Below are positions 50,804 to 59,146 of a stretch of DNA of 64,000 nt, piece after piece. Origin of the DNA: Metaruminococcus_A gallistercoris (lineage in GTDB: Bacteria; Bacillota; Clostridia; Oscillospirales; Ruminococcaceae). The translations under genes and the position numbers were made by a program. Where the stretch lies: NCBI GenBank assembly GCA_904394975.1, contig CAJFNQ010000011.1, positions 62,001 to 126,000 of the forward strand, given 5' to 3'. The notes under the pieces were generated by a model that saw only the letters and a list, made by a program, of their open reading frames with translations, was not told the origin of the DNA and did no database searches. Numbering within the stretch: position 1 is the first letter of the stretch; every line of letters begins with the position of its first letter.

Positions 50804-51337
50804 ATGCAACAAATGACCCACTGCTGGGCCTGCGGAACCAAACTGCAGCCGCGGGAATGCCCGGGCGAAGGGCTTGTCCCCTACTGTGAAACCTGCGGAG
50901 AGTACCGGTTCCCCATTTTTAACAGCGCCATCAGCACCGCTGTGCTCAATCCTACCGGCGACAAAATTCTTTTAATCAAACAATACGGACGGGATTTTTA
51001 CGTGCTGCTGGCAGGATACATCAACAAAGGCGAGTCTGCCGAACAGGCACTGGTGCGTGAAGTACGGGAAGAGGTAGGGCTTCATATAAAAGGTTACCGC
51101 CTCATGAAAACAGCCTACTTCGCTCCATCCAATACCATGATGGTCAATTTCGTTTCCGTGGCGGACAGCGAAGACCTTTCCGGCGTGACTTCCGAAGTGG
51201 ATGAAGCCGTCTGGTTTACATTTGACGAAGCGCTGGAAAACATCGTTCCGGATTCACTGGCAGAACACTTTCTGAAAAACATCGTTCACAAACTGCGCAC
51301 CCAGCCGCGTCTGTTTGACCCGGCAGACCCCGAATAG
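50804..51337 (+). CDS. Nudix hydrolase with zinc ribbon (NudC-like)
   Basis: A 177-residue protein from the ATG at 50804 behind AAGGAAGGA. Two CxxC pairs (CWAC and CETC, residues 6-30) form a zinc ribbon; the Nudix box GYINKGESAEQALVREVREE plus VGL lies at about residues 67-89. The arrangement recalls NADH pyrophosphatase NudC without its N-terminal domain. It may hydrolyse NAD(H)-like dinucleotides. It follows the phospholipase-like gene by 49 bases and ends before a strong terminator. Confidence 0.88.
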   Translation: MQQMTHCWACGTKLQPRECPGEGLVPYCETCGEYRFPIFNSAISTAVLNPTGDKILLIKQYGRDFYVLLAGYINKGESAEQALVREVREEVGLHIKGYRLMKTAYFAPSNTMMVNFVSVADSEDLSGVTSEVDEAVWFTFDEALENIVPDSLAEHFLKNIVHKLRTQPRLFDPADPE

Positions 51338-51352
51338 TCATAAAATATGACG

Positions 51353-51383
51353 AAAAGCAGGCGAATCTCTCGCCTGCTTTTTT
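51353..51383 (+). terminator. Terminator of the phospholipase-Nudix unit
   Basis: Stem AAAAGCAGGCGA/TCGCCTGCTTTT followed by TT. Confidence 0.88.
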
Positions 51384-51583
51384 GCAAAATCCTGTTTTTA
51401 AAAAGCAGGTAAACCACAGTTGTCCTTTTCTGTGTACAGATTCACAAAACAGACACATAAAACAGCAGAATTGGAAAAAATTTTTTTACGAATGAGTCGA
51501 ATTTCAATCACACAATCCACATAATTCCCGGGTATAGTAAATACTGTAAAAGGACGATACCAAAAAAAGCGAGGAACCATTCT

Positions 51584-53206
51584 ATGTATGATAACGAAAA
51601 ACAAAACGGTTTCCCGACTGGAGAAACTTCAAACAATGCTTCTCAGAACCAATCTGAATGGAATAATCAAAAACAGTCGGCCGCCTCTTCGGCACAAAAT
51701 ACAGACCGTTTAAATTACGAATCTCCGCGCAGTTCAAACCAAAGCGCGCAGAATCAGACCGGGCAGCAGAACCAAACTGCGCAAAGTCAGACCACTGCCG
51801 GAACGAACAACACGCAATATTCCGGTTCTTACCATTACAACCAGCAGCAGTACCGCCAGCAGTTCGGCACAAGCGGCACAGCGCAAACCGCCCAGACCAA
51901 CTGGAATTACGCTTCTCAAAACAGCGGTTACAGTCAGGCTTACGGTCAGCAGCAGGGAACTCAGGGCAATCCGGCTGGAAACTATCAACCGTGGGGCGCC
52001 GTTCCGCCTACCAAGCCGCCGAAACAGAAAAAGCAGAAAAAACAAAAAACTCCAAAAGAAAACAGCGCGCGCAAACGTCTGGTGTTAAAAATCGTTGCGG
52101 GATTGGCGGCATGCGTTGTAATCTCCGCAGGGTCCATTGGTACATTTGTTGCGCTGGTCAACAGCGGAGCGATTACTTTGACTGCAACAAGCCAGCAAAC
52201 CAGCAGCAACGATAACAGCAGCCAGTCCGACAGCTCTTCCGGTACCGGTGTTACACAAGTATCGAAAGAAGACAGCGACGCGCTGACCCTTCAGGAAGTA
52301 GCAGCGAAGGTGACTCCTTCGGTCGTCTGCATTCAGAACTATCAGGCGAACGGCTTTACCGGCGAGCAGGAAGAAGCCGGTGAAGGCTCCGGCATTATCA
52401 TGGATGAAGACGGATACATCATCACCAATGAGCACGTTGTAGCGGACGCTACCTCCCTGAAAGTGGTTCTTTACGATGGAAGGACCGTAGATGCGACCCT
52501 GGTGGGAAGCGATACTGCGACCGACCTGGCGCTTATCAAAATCGAAGCGGATGGCCTTACTCCTGCCACCTTCGGTGACGCGGATGAACTCAGCGTCGGC
52601 GATCAGGTGGTTGCCATCGGCAATCCGGGCGGACTGGTCTTGAGTTCCAGCGTCACATTCGGTTATGTTTCCGCGCTCAACCGTTCCATTGAAACCAACA
52701 ACGGCTACACCGTCAACTGCATCCAGACAGACGCCGCAATCAATCCGGGCAACTCGGGCGGTGCGCTGGTCAATATTTACGGGCAGGTCGTCGGCATCAA
52801 CTCTTCTAAAATCGCAGCGACTGGTTACGAGGGACTTGGGTTTGCCATCTCCATCAACGAAGCGCTTCCGGTTATTGAAAGCATCAAAGAGTACGGATAT
52901 GTAAAAGACCGTCCTGTCATCGGTATCAGCTACCAGTTCTTAGATGAACAGACCGCAGCGTACAATCGTCTGCCGGCAGGTCTCTACATTGTTCAGGTCA
53001 ATTCTGAAAACGCTCAGAAAGCTGGATTGATGCGAGGAGACGTCATCACCAAAATTGAAGGCAAAGAAGTGGATTCCAGCTCGGTCATTGCAGAATCATT
53101 GCAGGATAAAAAGCCGGGCGACACACTGACGATGGAGGTCTGGAGAGGACAGACAGGCACAACTGAAACCATTACCGTGACCCTTTCTGAATACTCCGCC
53201 AATTAA
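51584..53206 (+). CDS. htrA: HtrA-like membrane-anchored serine protease
   Basis: A 540-residue protease of the S1C/DegP family. Residues 1-145 are a low-complexity, Gln/Asn/Ser/Thr-rich cytoplasmic tail, then a Lys-rich stretch (147-165), one transmembrane helix (about 167-192), a Ser-rich linker, the trypsin-like domain with catalytic His284, Asp314 and Ser391 (NPGNSGG), and one PDZ domain (about 440-535). It should degrade misfolded proteins outside the membrane. The long Q/N-rich tail is unusual compared with ~450-residue homologues. It is transcribed alone, with two hairpins downstream. Confidence 0.93.
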   Translation: MYDNEKQNGFPTGETSNNASQNQSEWNNQKQSAASSAQNTDRLNYESPRSSNQSAQNQTGQQNQTAQSQTTAGTNNTQYSGSYHYNQQQYRQQFGTSGTAQTAQTNWNYASQNSGYSQAYGQQQGTQGNPAGNYQPWGAVPPTKPPKQKKQKKQKTPKENSARKRLVLKIVAGLAACVVISAGSIGTFVALVNSGAITLTATSQQTSSNDNSSQSDSSSGTGVTQVSKEDSDALTLQEVAAKVTPSVVCIQNYQANGFTGEQEEAGEGSGIIMDEDGYIITNEHVVADATSLKVVLYDGRTVDATLVGSDTATDLALIKIEADGLTPATFGDADELSVGDQVVAIGNPGGLVLSSSVTFGYVSALNRSIETNNGYTVNCIQTDAAINPGNSGGALVNIYGQVVGINSSKIAATGYEGLGFAISINEALPVIESIKEYGYVKDRPVIGISYQFLDEQTAAYNRLPAGLYIVQVNSENAQKAGLMRGDVITKIEGKEVDSSSVIAESLQDKKPGDTLTMEVWRGQTGTTETITVTLSEYSAN

Positions 53207-53253
53207 GTTGTTTCCCCTTTCCGCCTGAAAAACAGGCGCCACGCATAAACCTC

Positions 53254-53296
53254 GATCCTGTACCTGTGCTGTTGTCACAGGCACAGGGTCGTTTTG
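53254..53296 (+). terminator. Terminator of the htrA gene
   Basis: A long stem GATCCTGT-CCTGTG with CACAGG-ACAGGGTC (one internal mismatch, one wobble) followed by GTTTTG. A smaller hairpin CGCCTG/CAGGCG precedes it at 53222-53238. Confidence 0.7.
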
Positions 53297-53299
53297 CAT

Positions 53300-53381
53300 A
53301 CGGGTGATTGCTTCAGCAAAATGAGCGTCAGTTTGAAGTCACCCGTGCTACTACAACACCACAGCCTCACCAAAGGGGCTG
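53300..53381 (+). ncRNA. Structured 5' leader of the epimerase gene (unassigned)
   Basis: ACGGGTGA (53300-53307) pairs perfectly with TCACCCGT (53339-53346), extended inward by CTTCA/TGAAG past a three-base bulge. A second hairpin CAGCC/GGCTG (53362-53381) follows, just before the ribosome binding site at 53388-53394. The first loop contains TGAG and the second CTCA, which could pair as a kissing interaction. I do not recognise a known riboswitch class. Confidence 0.4.
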
Positions 53382-53402
53382 TCCGCGAAAGGAGCGATCG
53401 AA

Positions 53403-54446
53403 ATGAAAAAATGCATGGTCACCGGCGCGACCGGCCATGTGGGAAGCGCGCTGATAAAAGAATTGCTTCACGCTGGCTGGGATGTAACGGCATTTATCCT
53501 TCCCGGCGAAAGCCTTCTTCCGTTTGAAGGAGCAAAACCGACTATTCTTCGAGGAGATGTCCGCGACCCGTATGCCGTTCTTCGGGCCTGCATCGGCATG
53601 GATACTGTATTTCATCTTGCCGGAATCGTTTCCATCGGTTCCGGAAAACAGACCGCAATGGAACAGGTCAATATAGGCGGTACAAAAAACATCATCCGCG
53701 CCTGTAAAACAGCAGGAGTAAAACGGCTTGTTTACGTTAGTTCGGTACATGCAATCCCGGAACCCGATAAAGACATTCCAATCAAAGAGGTCAGCCGGTT
53801 TGACCCGGCCGCAGTGAAAGGAAGATACGCCAAAACCAAAGCTGCCGCAACCCAGCTGGTTTTGAACGCCGCAAAAAACGGGCTGGACGCAGTCGTCGTT
53901 CATCCATCCGGTGTCATTGGGCCTTACGAACACACCCTTTCCAACATCGGCCAGATGATTGTGGATACATTAAACGGCAGTCTGCACGCTTATATTGACG
54001 GAAAATATAATTTTGTTGATGTGCGCGACGTTGCGCGGGGCATCCGGCTGGCCGCCGAACGCGGAAAATCCGGTGAATGTTACATTCTGTCCGGTGAAGT
54101 TGTGACGGTAAAAGAGATGCTGGACACAATCACGAGAACCGCCGGCATCCTGCCGGTAAGAATAAAACTCCCCTACTGGCTGGCTCAGGTGACCGCGCCG
54201 CTTTCCGAGCTTTATTACAAATGCCGTCACCAAAAGCCGCTTTATACCCCTTACGCCATTTACACCCTGCACACCAATTGCAACTTCGACTGTTCCAAAG
54301 CAGAACATGAACTGGGGTATCGGTACCGGTCGGCTGCGAAAAGCCTTCAGGACACGGTTCTGTGGATGATTGAAAACCAAAAAGCAAAACCTTCAAGAAG
54401 GCCGAAACGAAAGTTTAGACGATTGCGTACCGCCACAGCAAAGTAA
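53403..54446 (+). CDS. NAD-dependent epimerase/dehydratase (extended SDR)
   Basis: A 347-residue Rossmann enzyme. The N-terminal cofactor motif is GATGHVGS (about residues 8-15) and the SDR active site is YAKTK (the Tyr-x3-Lys pair, about 142-146), with Ser from VYVSSVHA. It resembles dihydroflavonol-4-reductase/3-beta-HSD-like proteins common in Clostridia. The C-terminus is basic. Substrate unknown, perhaps a nucleotide sugar or lipid precursor. AAAGGAG precedes the ATG, after an unusual structured leader. Confidence 0.9.
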   Translation: MKKCMVTGATGHVGSALIKELLHAGWDVTAFILPGESLLPFEGAKPTILRGDVRDPYAVLRACIGMDTVFHLAGIVSIGSGKQTAMEQVNIGGTKNIIRACKTAGVKRLVYVSSVHAIPEPDKDIPIKEVSRFDPAAVKGRYAKTKAAATQLVLNAAKNGLDAVVVHPSGVIGPYEHTLSNIGQMIVDTLNGSLHAYIDGKYNFVDVRDVARGIRLAAERGKSGECYILSGEVVTVKEMLDTITRTAGILPVRIKLPYWLAQVTAPLSELYYKCRHQKPLYTPYAIYTLHTNCNFDCSKAEHELGYRYRSAAKSLQDTVLWMIENQKAKPSRRPKRKFRRLRTATAK

Positions 54447-54580
54447 AAAGGGTACAGCCCTTTAAAACTCACCTCCATCTTACTCCTTTTAAAGAGTATT
54501 TTGCGTTTTTCCATTTTTCGCAAAGACAAATGGAAAAGATACAAGCGCTATGCTATACTGTTTTAAAAGGAGGGTGTTTT

Positions 54581-55596
54581 ATGAGCTTTTTAAAGTGGCC
54601 CAACAAGCTTTTTCGAGCCAAATCAGAACAATCGTCACAACATTTTCTTTCAAAAAAGGCAATTACAATCACAGCAGGGGCACTGGCAGTCATTCTGCTG
54701 GCTGCTGCGCTATATGGGTTTGCCTTCTGCAAAACAGCAATATTGCGGTTTCGGCAGAAGCAGGTACTTCTTCCACAAACAGAAGCATTTCTTCTGAAAG
54801 CGTGAGCAATTCTGCCAAACAGAGCACGGAGGAAAGCAGTTTCAGTGAAAGCGAGGCCGAATCCCCTTCCTCGGCAGAAACAGAGTTGGAAAGCTCAAGC
54901 TCTCTACCGGAACAAACGATTCCCACCACGGCTTCGGTGAACGAATCTTCTTTCTCAGTACCGGCGGGATGTTCCCACACCTATATCAGCGAAACAATCC
55001 TTCCTACCTGTTTATCGGAGGGCTACACGACCCACACCTGTACAAAATGCGGGGAGAGCTTTACCGACTCATATACACCACCGCAGCACGATTACGAAAA
55101 ATACGTCTGTGGCGTCTGCGGCGCACCGGACCCTGAGATACCATATGATTCATTGTATGCCTGGATTATATTGAACATGCCATTTGATGACGCTGGACGT
55201 TACCGCGAGTGGCGTTATACAGAAGGGGACTGGAGCTACAGTATTTATTGCGACGAATATTATTCCGGGCCGATTTGTTTTGAGGGTTATAATTCTTCAA
55301 CGGACGAATATATTTCTCTCAGTTTTACTCAAGACGGACCCGCCTCCCTTTATTACAGCATTCCTTCGGCTTACGGCCAGCTTGTCACAAAAAAATCGTC
55401 AGTCACCCCTTCTATGGACTTTCCGCTGGATTACTTTTACACGCGGGAAGGTTGGGAGAACACCGGGCTAACAGAGGCTGACTTTACCCGCATGTTTTAT
55501 GAAAAAGCCAACCATTTAATGACCGTGGTTGAAACCAAAATGCTTTCTCCCCGGCTCGGCTTTCATGTGAGTATGCTTGGTTTTAACTCTTATTAA
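54581..55596 (+). pseudogene. Membrane-anchored Ser-rich surface protein, frameshifted
   Basis: The ATG at 54581 (AAAGGAGGG upstream) opens a frame with one transmembrane helix (about residues 24-47, ITAGALAVILLAAALYGF) that stops at 54805. The neighbouring -1 frame continues without stop to 55596 and carries a Ser/Glu-rich linker, a Cys-rich motif (CTKCGESF, CGVCG) seen in surface proteins of gut Firmicutes, and an unrecognised C-terminal domain of about 150 residues. Adding one A to the A4 run at 54731-54734 joins both frames smoothly (CKNSNIAVSAE). It is therefore a broken gene, a phase-variable gene, or a sequencing error; intact it would be about 339 residues. Confidence 0.75.
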
Positions 55597-55623
55597 ACCA
55601 TCGACTGTAAAAACAGTTCATTC

Positions 55624-55652
55624 TTGCACTTTCACCCATAATACAGTATAAT
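55624..55652 (+). promoter_or_regulatory. Promoter of the second MATE gene
   Basis: TTGCAC (55624-55629), 17 bases, TATAAT (55647-55652). The start is near 55659, about 98 bases before the MATE start codon. Confidence 0.75.
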
Positions 55653-55664
55653 TTTCATATTGGG

Positions 55665-55724
55665 ATGGAAACACAGCGAAGGAGCTTCACCCCAGAAGCG
55701 TCTTCGCTGTTGTGTTTTTCATAA
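55665..55724 (+). CDS. Putative 19-residue leader peptide of the MATE gene
   Basis: A short frame beginning METQRRSFTPEA and ending SLLCFS at a TAA. Its ATG is only about six bases from the predicted transcription start, so it would be nearly leaderless, and it spans the terminator-like hairpin at 55670-55719. This is the arrangement of ribosome-mediated attenuation in antibiotic-inducible genes. No ribosome binding site is visible, so translation is uncertain. Confidence 0.35.
   Translation: METQRRSFTPEASSLLCFS
55670..55719 (+). terminator. Attenuator-like terminator before the MATE gene
   Basis: AACACAGCGAAG (55670-55681) pairs with CTTCGCTG-TTGTGTT (from 55702, three-base bulge), followed by TTTTTC. 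It lies between the promoter and the MATE start, so transcription must read through it. Confidence 0.6.
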
Positions 55725-55756
55725 TGATTTTGACAAGTTCCAGGAGATGATACCCT

Positions 55757-57136
55757 TTGGCACAACCCAGCAACAACCTCGGCACCGCGCCCATCGGAAA
55801 GCTCATGTTCAAACTGGCCGCTCCGGCTATCGTGGCGCAAATCATCAACGCACTGTACAACATTGTAGACCGTATTTACATCGGTAATATTGAAGGGATT
55901 GGCAAAACGGCGCTGACCGGCGTTGGTCTGACCTTCCCAGTCATCATCCTCATTTCGGCGTTTGCCGTGCTCATCGGCATGGGCGGCGCCCCTATCGCGG
56001 CCATCCGCATGGGTGAAAAGGACAACGATACAGCGGAAACCATCATGGGCAACTGCTTAACGCTGCTTGTCGGAATCGCGCTGGTACTGACCGCATTCTT
56101 CCTCGTTTTCAAGCGTCCTTTGCTTTATATGTTCGGCGCGAGCGATGACACCATTGTTTACGCGGAAAACTACCTTACCATTTACGTGTCCGGCACACTG
56201 TTCGTTCAGCTGGCGCTGGGGCTCAACTGTTTTATCACCACACAGGGATTTTCAACCATCGGCATGCTCAGCGTTCTCATCGGCGCGGTGCTGAACATTG
56301 CGCTCGACCCGGTGTTTATCTTTGCGCTCGGCATGGGTGTGGAAGGCGCGGCGATTGCTACCGTCATTTCGCAGGCCTGCTCCGCTGCGTTCGTTGTGGG
56401 CTTCCTGTTAAGCAGAAAAAGCATCCTGCGGTTCCGGCTGCGCAATCTGAAAATACGCTGGAAACTGGTCGCTCCGGCACTGGCTCTCGGCCTTTCCCCT
56501 TTCATCATGCAGTCGACCGAAAGTTTGGTCAACATCACGTTAAATGCTTCTTTGCAGCATTACGGCGGAGACCTTTACGTTGGAGCCATGACCATCATCG
56601 GCAGCGTAATGCAGATGTTCATGCTTCCTCTGCAGGGGCTTACCCAGGGCGCACAGCCGATTATGAGCTACAACTTCGGCGCGCGGCAGTTTGACCGGGT
56701 AAAACGCACCTTCCGTTTGCTTATTACCTGCTGTCTCATCTTTTCCTGCTCCATCTGCTTGTTTATTGAGCTGTTTCCACAGGTGGTCATCAGCCTGTTT
56801 AACAGCGACCCGGAGCTGGTGGATGTCACGGTCGTATGCATGCGCATTTATGTAGCAGGCATTTGGGCCATGGGCGCGCAAACTGCCTGCCAGCAATCGT
56901 TTGTGGCCATCGGGCAGGCGAAAATTTCCATCTTCCTCGCTCTGCTGCGAAAAATCATTCTGCTCATTCCGCTGGCGCTTATCCTTCCGCTGTTTATGGG
57001 GACCTACGGCGTATTCACGGCGGAACCCATTGCCGACCTTGGCGCCGCGACAACGACAAGCATTATGTTTGCCATCTTCTTCAAACGATTCCTTCAGAAA
57101 AAGGCAAACGAAGCAATCCCGGCGGATGCGCAGTAA
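55757..57136 (+). CDS. MATE family efflux transporter (second copy)
   Basis: A 459-residue, 12-helix membrane protein with a TTG start at 55757 (AGGAG nine bases upstream). The MATE opening PIGKLMFKLAAPAIVAQIIN, then NIVDRIYIGNI, and the mid-protein LSPFIMQSTESLVNITLNAS are typical of the clostridial MepA-like branch, which exports cationic drugs. It differs clearly from the first MATE protein at 34.4 kb. A promoter and an attenuator-like hairpin precede it, pointing to inducible expression. Confidence 0.92.
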   Translation: MAQPSNNLGTAPIGKLMFKLAAPAIVAQIINALYNIVDRIYIGNIEGIGKTALTGVGLTFPVIILISAFAVLIGMGGAPIAAIRMGEKDNDTAETIMGNCLTLLVGIALVLTAFFLVFKRPLLYMFGASDDTIVYAENYLTIYVSGTLFVQLALGLNCFITTQGFSTIGMLSVLIGAVLNIALDPVFIFALGMGVEGAAIATVISQACSAAFVVGFLLSRKSILRFRLRNLKIRWKLVAPALALGLSPFIMQSTESLVNITLNASLQHYGGDLYVGAMTIIGSVMQMFMLPLQGLTQGAQPIMSYNFGARQFDRVKRTFRLLITCCLIFSCSICLFIELFPQVVISLFNSDPELVDVTVVCMRIYVAGIWAMGAQTACQQSFVAIGQAKISIFLALLRKIILLIPLALILPLFMGTYGVFTAEPIADLGAATTTSIMFAIFFKRFLQKKANEAIPADAQ

Positions 57137-57172
57137 GCACCCGCTGTACAAGTTACAACAGGAGGTATTACC

Positions 57173-57715
57173 ATGGCTAACATCTGGCACGATGTATCCC
57201 CCGAACGCATTCAGGCGACTGATTTTTTGAGTGTAATTGAAATTCAAAAGGGAAGCAAAAACAAATATGAGCTGGACAAGGAAACCGGTTATCTCATCCT
57301 CGACCGCATCCTATACACCTCTACCCACTACCCGGCAAACTACGGCTTTATCCCCCGCACACTGGCGGATGACGGCGACCCGCTGGACGTTTTGGTCCTC
57401 TGCTCTGAACCGGTCGTACCGCTCACGCTGGTGCGCTGCTTCCCCATCGGGGTGATCTCCATGATTGACAACGGTCATAGGGACGAAAAAATCATTGCCA
57501 TCCCGTTTGGTGATCCAACCTATAAAGATCACAAAAACATCGACGAACTGCCCTGCCATATTTTTGATGAGATGCGGCACTTCTTTTCGGTTTACAAATC
57601 ACTGGAAGGAAAAGAAACCGCGGTCGACGAGGTACAGGGGCGAGACGCCGCTCTCGCCATCATCAATGAAGCATTGCAAAACTACAAGGAAAAGTACAGA
57701 TGCGAACGGTTCTGA
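57173..57715 (+). CDS. ppa: Inorganic pyrophosphatase, family I
   Basis: A 180-residue soluble enzyme hydrolysing pyrophosphate. Family I residues are clear: IEIQKGSKNKYELDKETG (about 23-40), the YPANYGFIP segment and DGDPLDVLVL with three metal-binding aspartates (about 64-73). Clostridia more often carry family II or membrane pyrophosphatases, but family I is common in Ruminococcaceae. AGGAGG precedes the ATG. It lies 36 bases after the MATE gene; read-through or a local promoter could supply it. Confidence 0.93.
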   Translation: MANIWHDVSPERIQATDFLSVIEIQKGSKNKYELDKETGYLILDRILYTSTHYPANYGFIPRTLADDGDPLDVLVLCSEPVVPLTLVRCFPIGVISMIDNGHRDEKIIAIPFGDPTYKDHKNIDELPCHIFDEMRHFFSVYKSLEGKETAVDEVQGRDAALAIINEALQNYKEKYRCERF

Positions 57716-57743
57716 TGCATCTATTCTCCCAAAAAACAAAATT

Positions 57744-57778
57744 AAAAGCGCTTTGCCTCTTGAGCAAAGCGCTTTTTT
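57744..57778 (+). terminator. Terminator of ppa
   Basis: Perfect stem AAAAGCGCTTTGC/GCAAAGCGCTTTT with a seven-base loop and TTTTTT. Confidence 0.92.
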
Positions 57779-57815
57779 CATTTTATACGGCAGACCATTT
57801 ATCTTTGCCTTGATT

Positions 57816-58493
57816 TTAATACCCCAGTTCTTCTCCAACCAGGATGACCTTGATGCGGTTTTTCTTCCGCTGCATGGAAGAAACCACATAGTTGCAGCAG
57901 ATACGCCCCACCGAATCACATCCGGCAGCGAGTGTACGGCCATTGCCCTGCGTACAGGAAACACATTCGCCTGCTGAGCGGCAGTAAACGTCACAGTTGA
58001 GGCGGACCGCATTGGCGGGCGCGGCGACCTTTTTCACCCGAAGGATGGCCTCGTCCAGATCGGCGACAATTTTATTATATCCTACCACCATAATGACCGA
58101 TTTCGGTCCGTACAAAATAGCGGCAACCCGGTTGGAATTCCCGTCCACATTAAACAGCTCGCCATTCTCAGTTACTGCGTTGGAAGAAGCAATGTAAGCG
58201 TCCGCCGAAAACGCCTGATGATAGATTTCGTCAATCTCCTCCTGCGTGATCCCGGGGCGGTTCCGGTCAAGGAAACGATAGTCTCCATTTGTAAGCAGCT
58301 TCTTCAAGCCGGATTCTTCCATCGTCATGGTTCCCCCGGCGGTGACAACATCACCCTTCTGCAAAAGGGTGCGAACGATTTCTACCGCTTGAGCGCGGTC
58401 ATGCGCGTAAAAAGGCTGCATATTGTGCCGTTCTAAGTTTTTCATTGTTTTGCGGATACGTAGTTCCATGATTGTTTTTTGATGCTGATCCAT
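57816..58493 (-). CDS. LUD domain protein
   Basis: A 225-residue protein from the ATG at 58493 behind GAGGAGA. It is a stand-alone LUD (LutC/YkgG, DUF162) domain: TAGGTMTMEESGLKKLL (about 60-76), VDGNSNRVAAILYGPKSVIM and VGYNKIV are typical. The C-terminus has several cysteines that may bind a metal or cluster. Relatives act in lactate utilisation, but lutA and lutB partners are absent here, so its reaction is unknown. A strong promoter lies upstream. Confidence 0.88.
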   Translation of the reverse strand: MDQHQKTIMELRIRKTMKNLERHNMQPFYAHDRAQAVEIVRTLLQKGDVVTAGGTMTMEESGLKKLLTNGDYRFLDRNRPGITQEEIDEIYHQAFSADAYIASSNAVTENGELFNVDGNSNRVAAILYGPKSVIMVVGYNKIVADLDEAILRVKKVAAPANAVRLNCDVYCRSAGECVSCTQGNGRTLAAGCDSVGRICCNYVVSSMQRKKNRIKVILVGEELGY

Positions 58494-58587
58494 TGCACAG
58501 TCTCCTCTCGTGTAACATGCATTCCGTTTTATGCGCGGCATTCAGCCTCACATGATTTATGGCGGCTGCCTGTCGGGCTCTGTCTTT

Positions 58588-58616
58588 ATGATACGTTACA
58601 AGTCTGAAGTTGTCAA
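58588..58616 (-). promoter_or_regulatory. Promoter of the LUD gene
   Basis: Minus strand TTGACA (58611-58616), 17 bases, TATCAT (58588-58593); leader of about 88 bases. Confidence 0.75.
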
Positions 58617-58641
58617 ACGGCAAAAATATTTGAAAAACCGC

Positions 58642-58690
58642 TTGACATTTCTAAAAAAACATATATAATCTTAATTAGTAAATATTATCA
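58642..58690 (+). promoter_or_regulatory. Promoter and candidate Per box of perR-rubrerythrin
   Basis: TTGACA (58642-58647), 16 bases, TATAAT (58664-58669). At the expected start point, TAGTAAA-T-ATTATCA (58676-58690) matches the 7-1-7 Per box consensus TTATAATnATTATAA at 10 of 14 positions. Autorepression by PerR is the family precedent. Confidence 0.65.
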
Positions 58691-58706
58691 ATAAGGATAC
58701 AGTTTT

Positions 58707-59123
58707 ATGAAAATAGAACGTAATACAGTACAACGGCAGTTAGTTTATCATGCTGCATATAAGCTCGGCGGGCATCCAACAGCGGATGCGGTCTATGAAA
58801 CCGTTGTGAAAAAGCATCCTTCCATCAGCAAGGGAACTGTCTACCGAAACCTGAACCGGCTTTCTGAAAACGGACTGCTTCGCAGGATTCAGCTTCCCAA
58901 CAACGCGGATCGGTTTGACTTGGATGTAAAAAAGCACTGCCATATTACCTGCACCGAATGCGGTCGATTTGACGACCTGAATGAGCAATATCTGAACGAT
59001 GTGATCAAAGCGGTAGAGCAGCAAACCGGTTATGAACTGGACCCGCACGGGCTGGTCTTCAGCGGAATCTGCCCCGACTGCCGAAAAAAAAGTTGTAAGC
59101 GGCAAACAGCCGACGCAGAATAA
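58707..59123 (+). CDS. perR: PerR-like peroxide-responsive Fur-family repressor
   Basis: A 138-residue Fur-family protein. The DNA-binding part has HPTADAVYETV and KGTVYRNLNRLSENGL. The regulatory metal site of PerR can be read as His in GGHPTAD, Asp in RFDLD and the two His of KKHCH; structural zinc cysteines are the CTEC and CPDC pairs. The Asp in the RFD motif favours PerR over Fur. It lies 23 bases before the rubrerythrin gene, an operon repressed until peroxide oxidises the regulator. Confidence 0.9.
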   Translation: MKIERNTVQRQLVYHAAYKLGGHPTADAVYETVVKKHPSISKGTVYRNLNRLSENGLLRRIQLPNNADRFDLDVKKHCHITCTECGRFDDLNEQYLNDVIKAVEQQTGYELDPHGLVFSGICPDCRKKSCKRQTADAE

Positions 59124-59146
59124 ATCAAACAAAAAGGAGAATGAAC

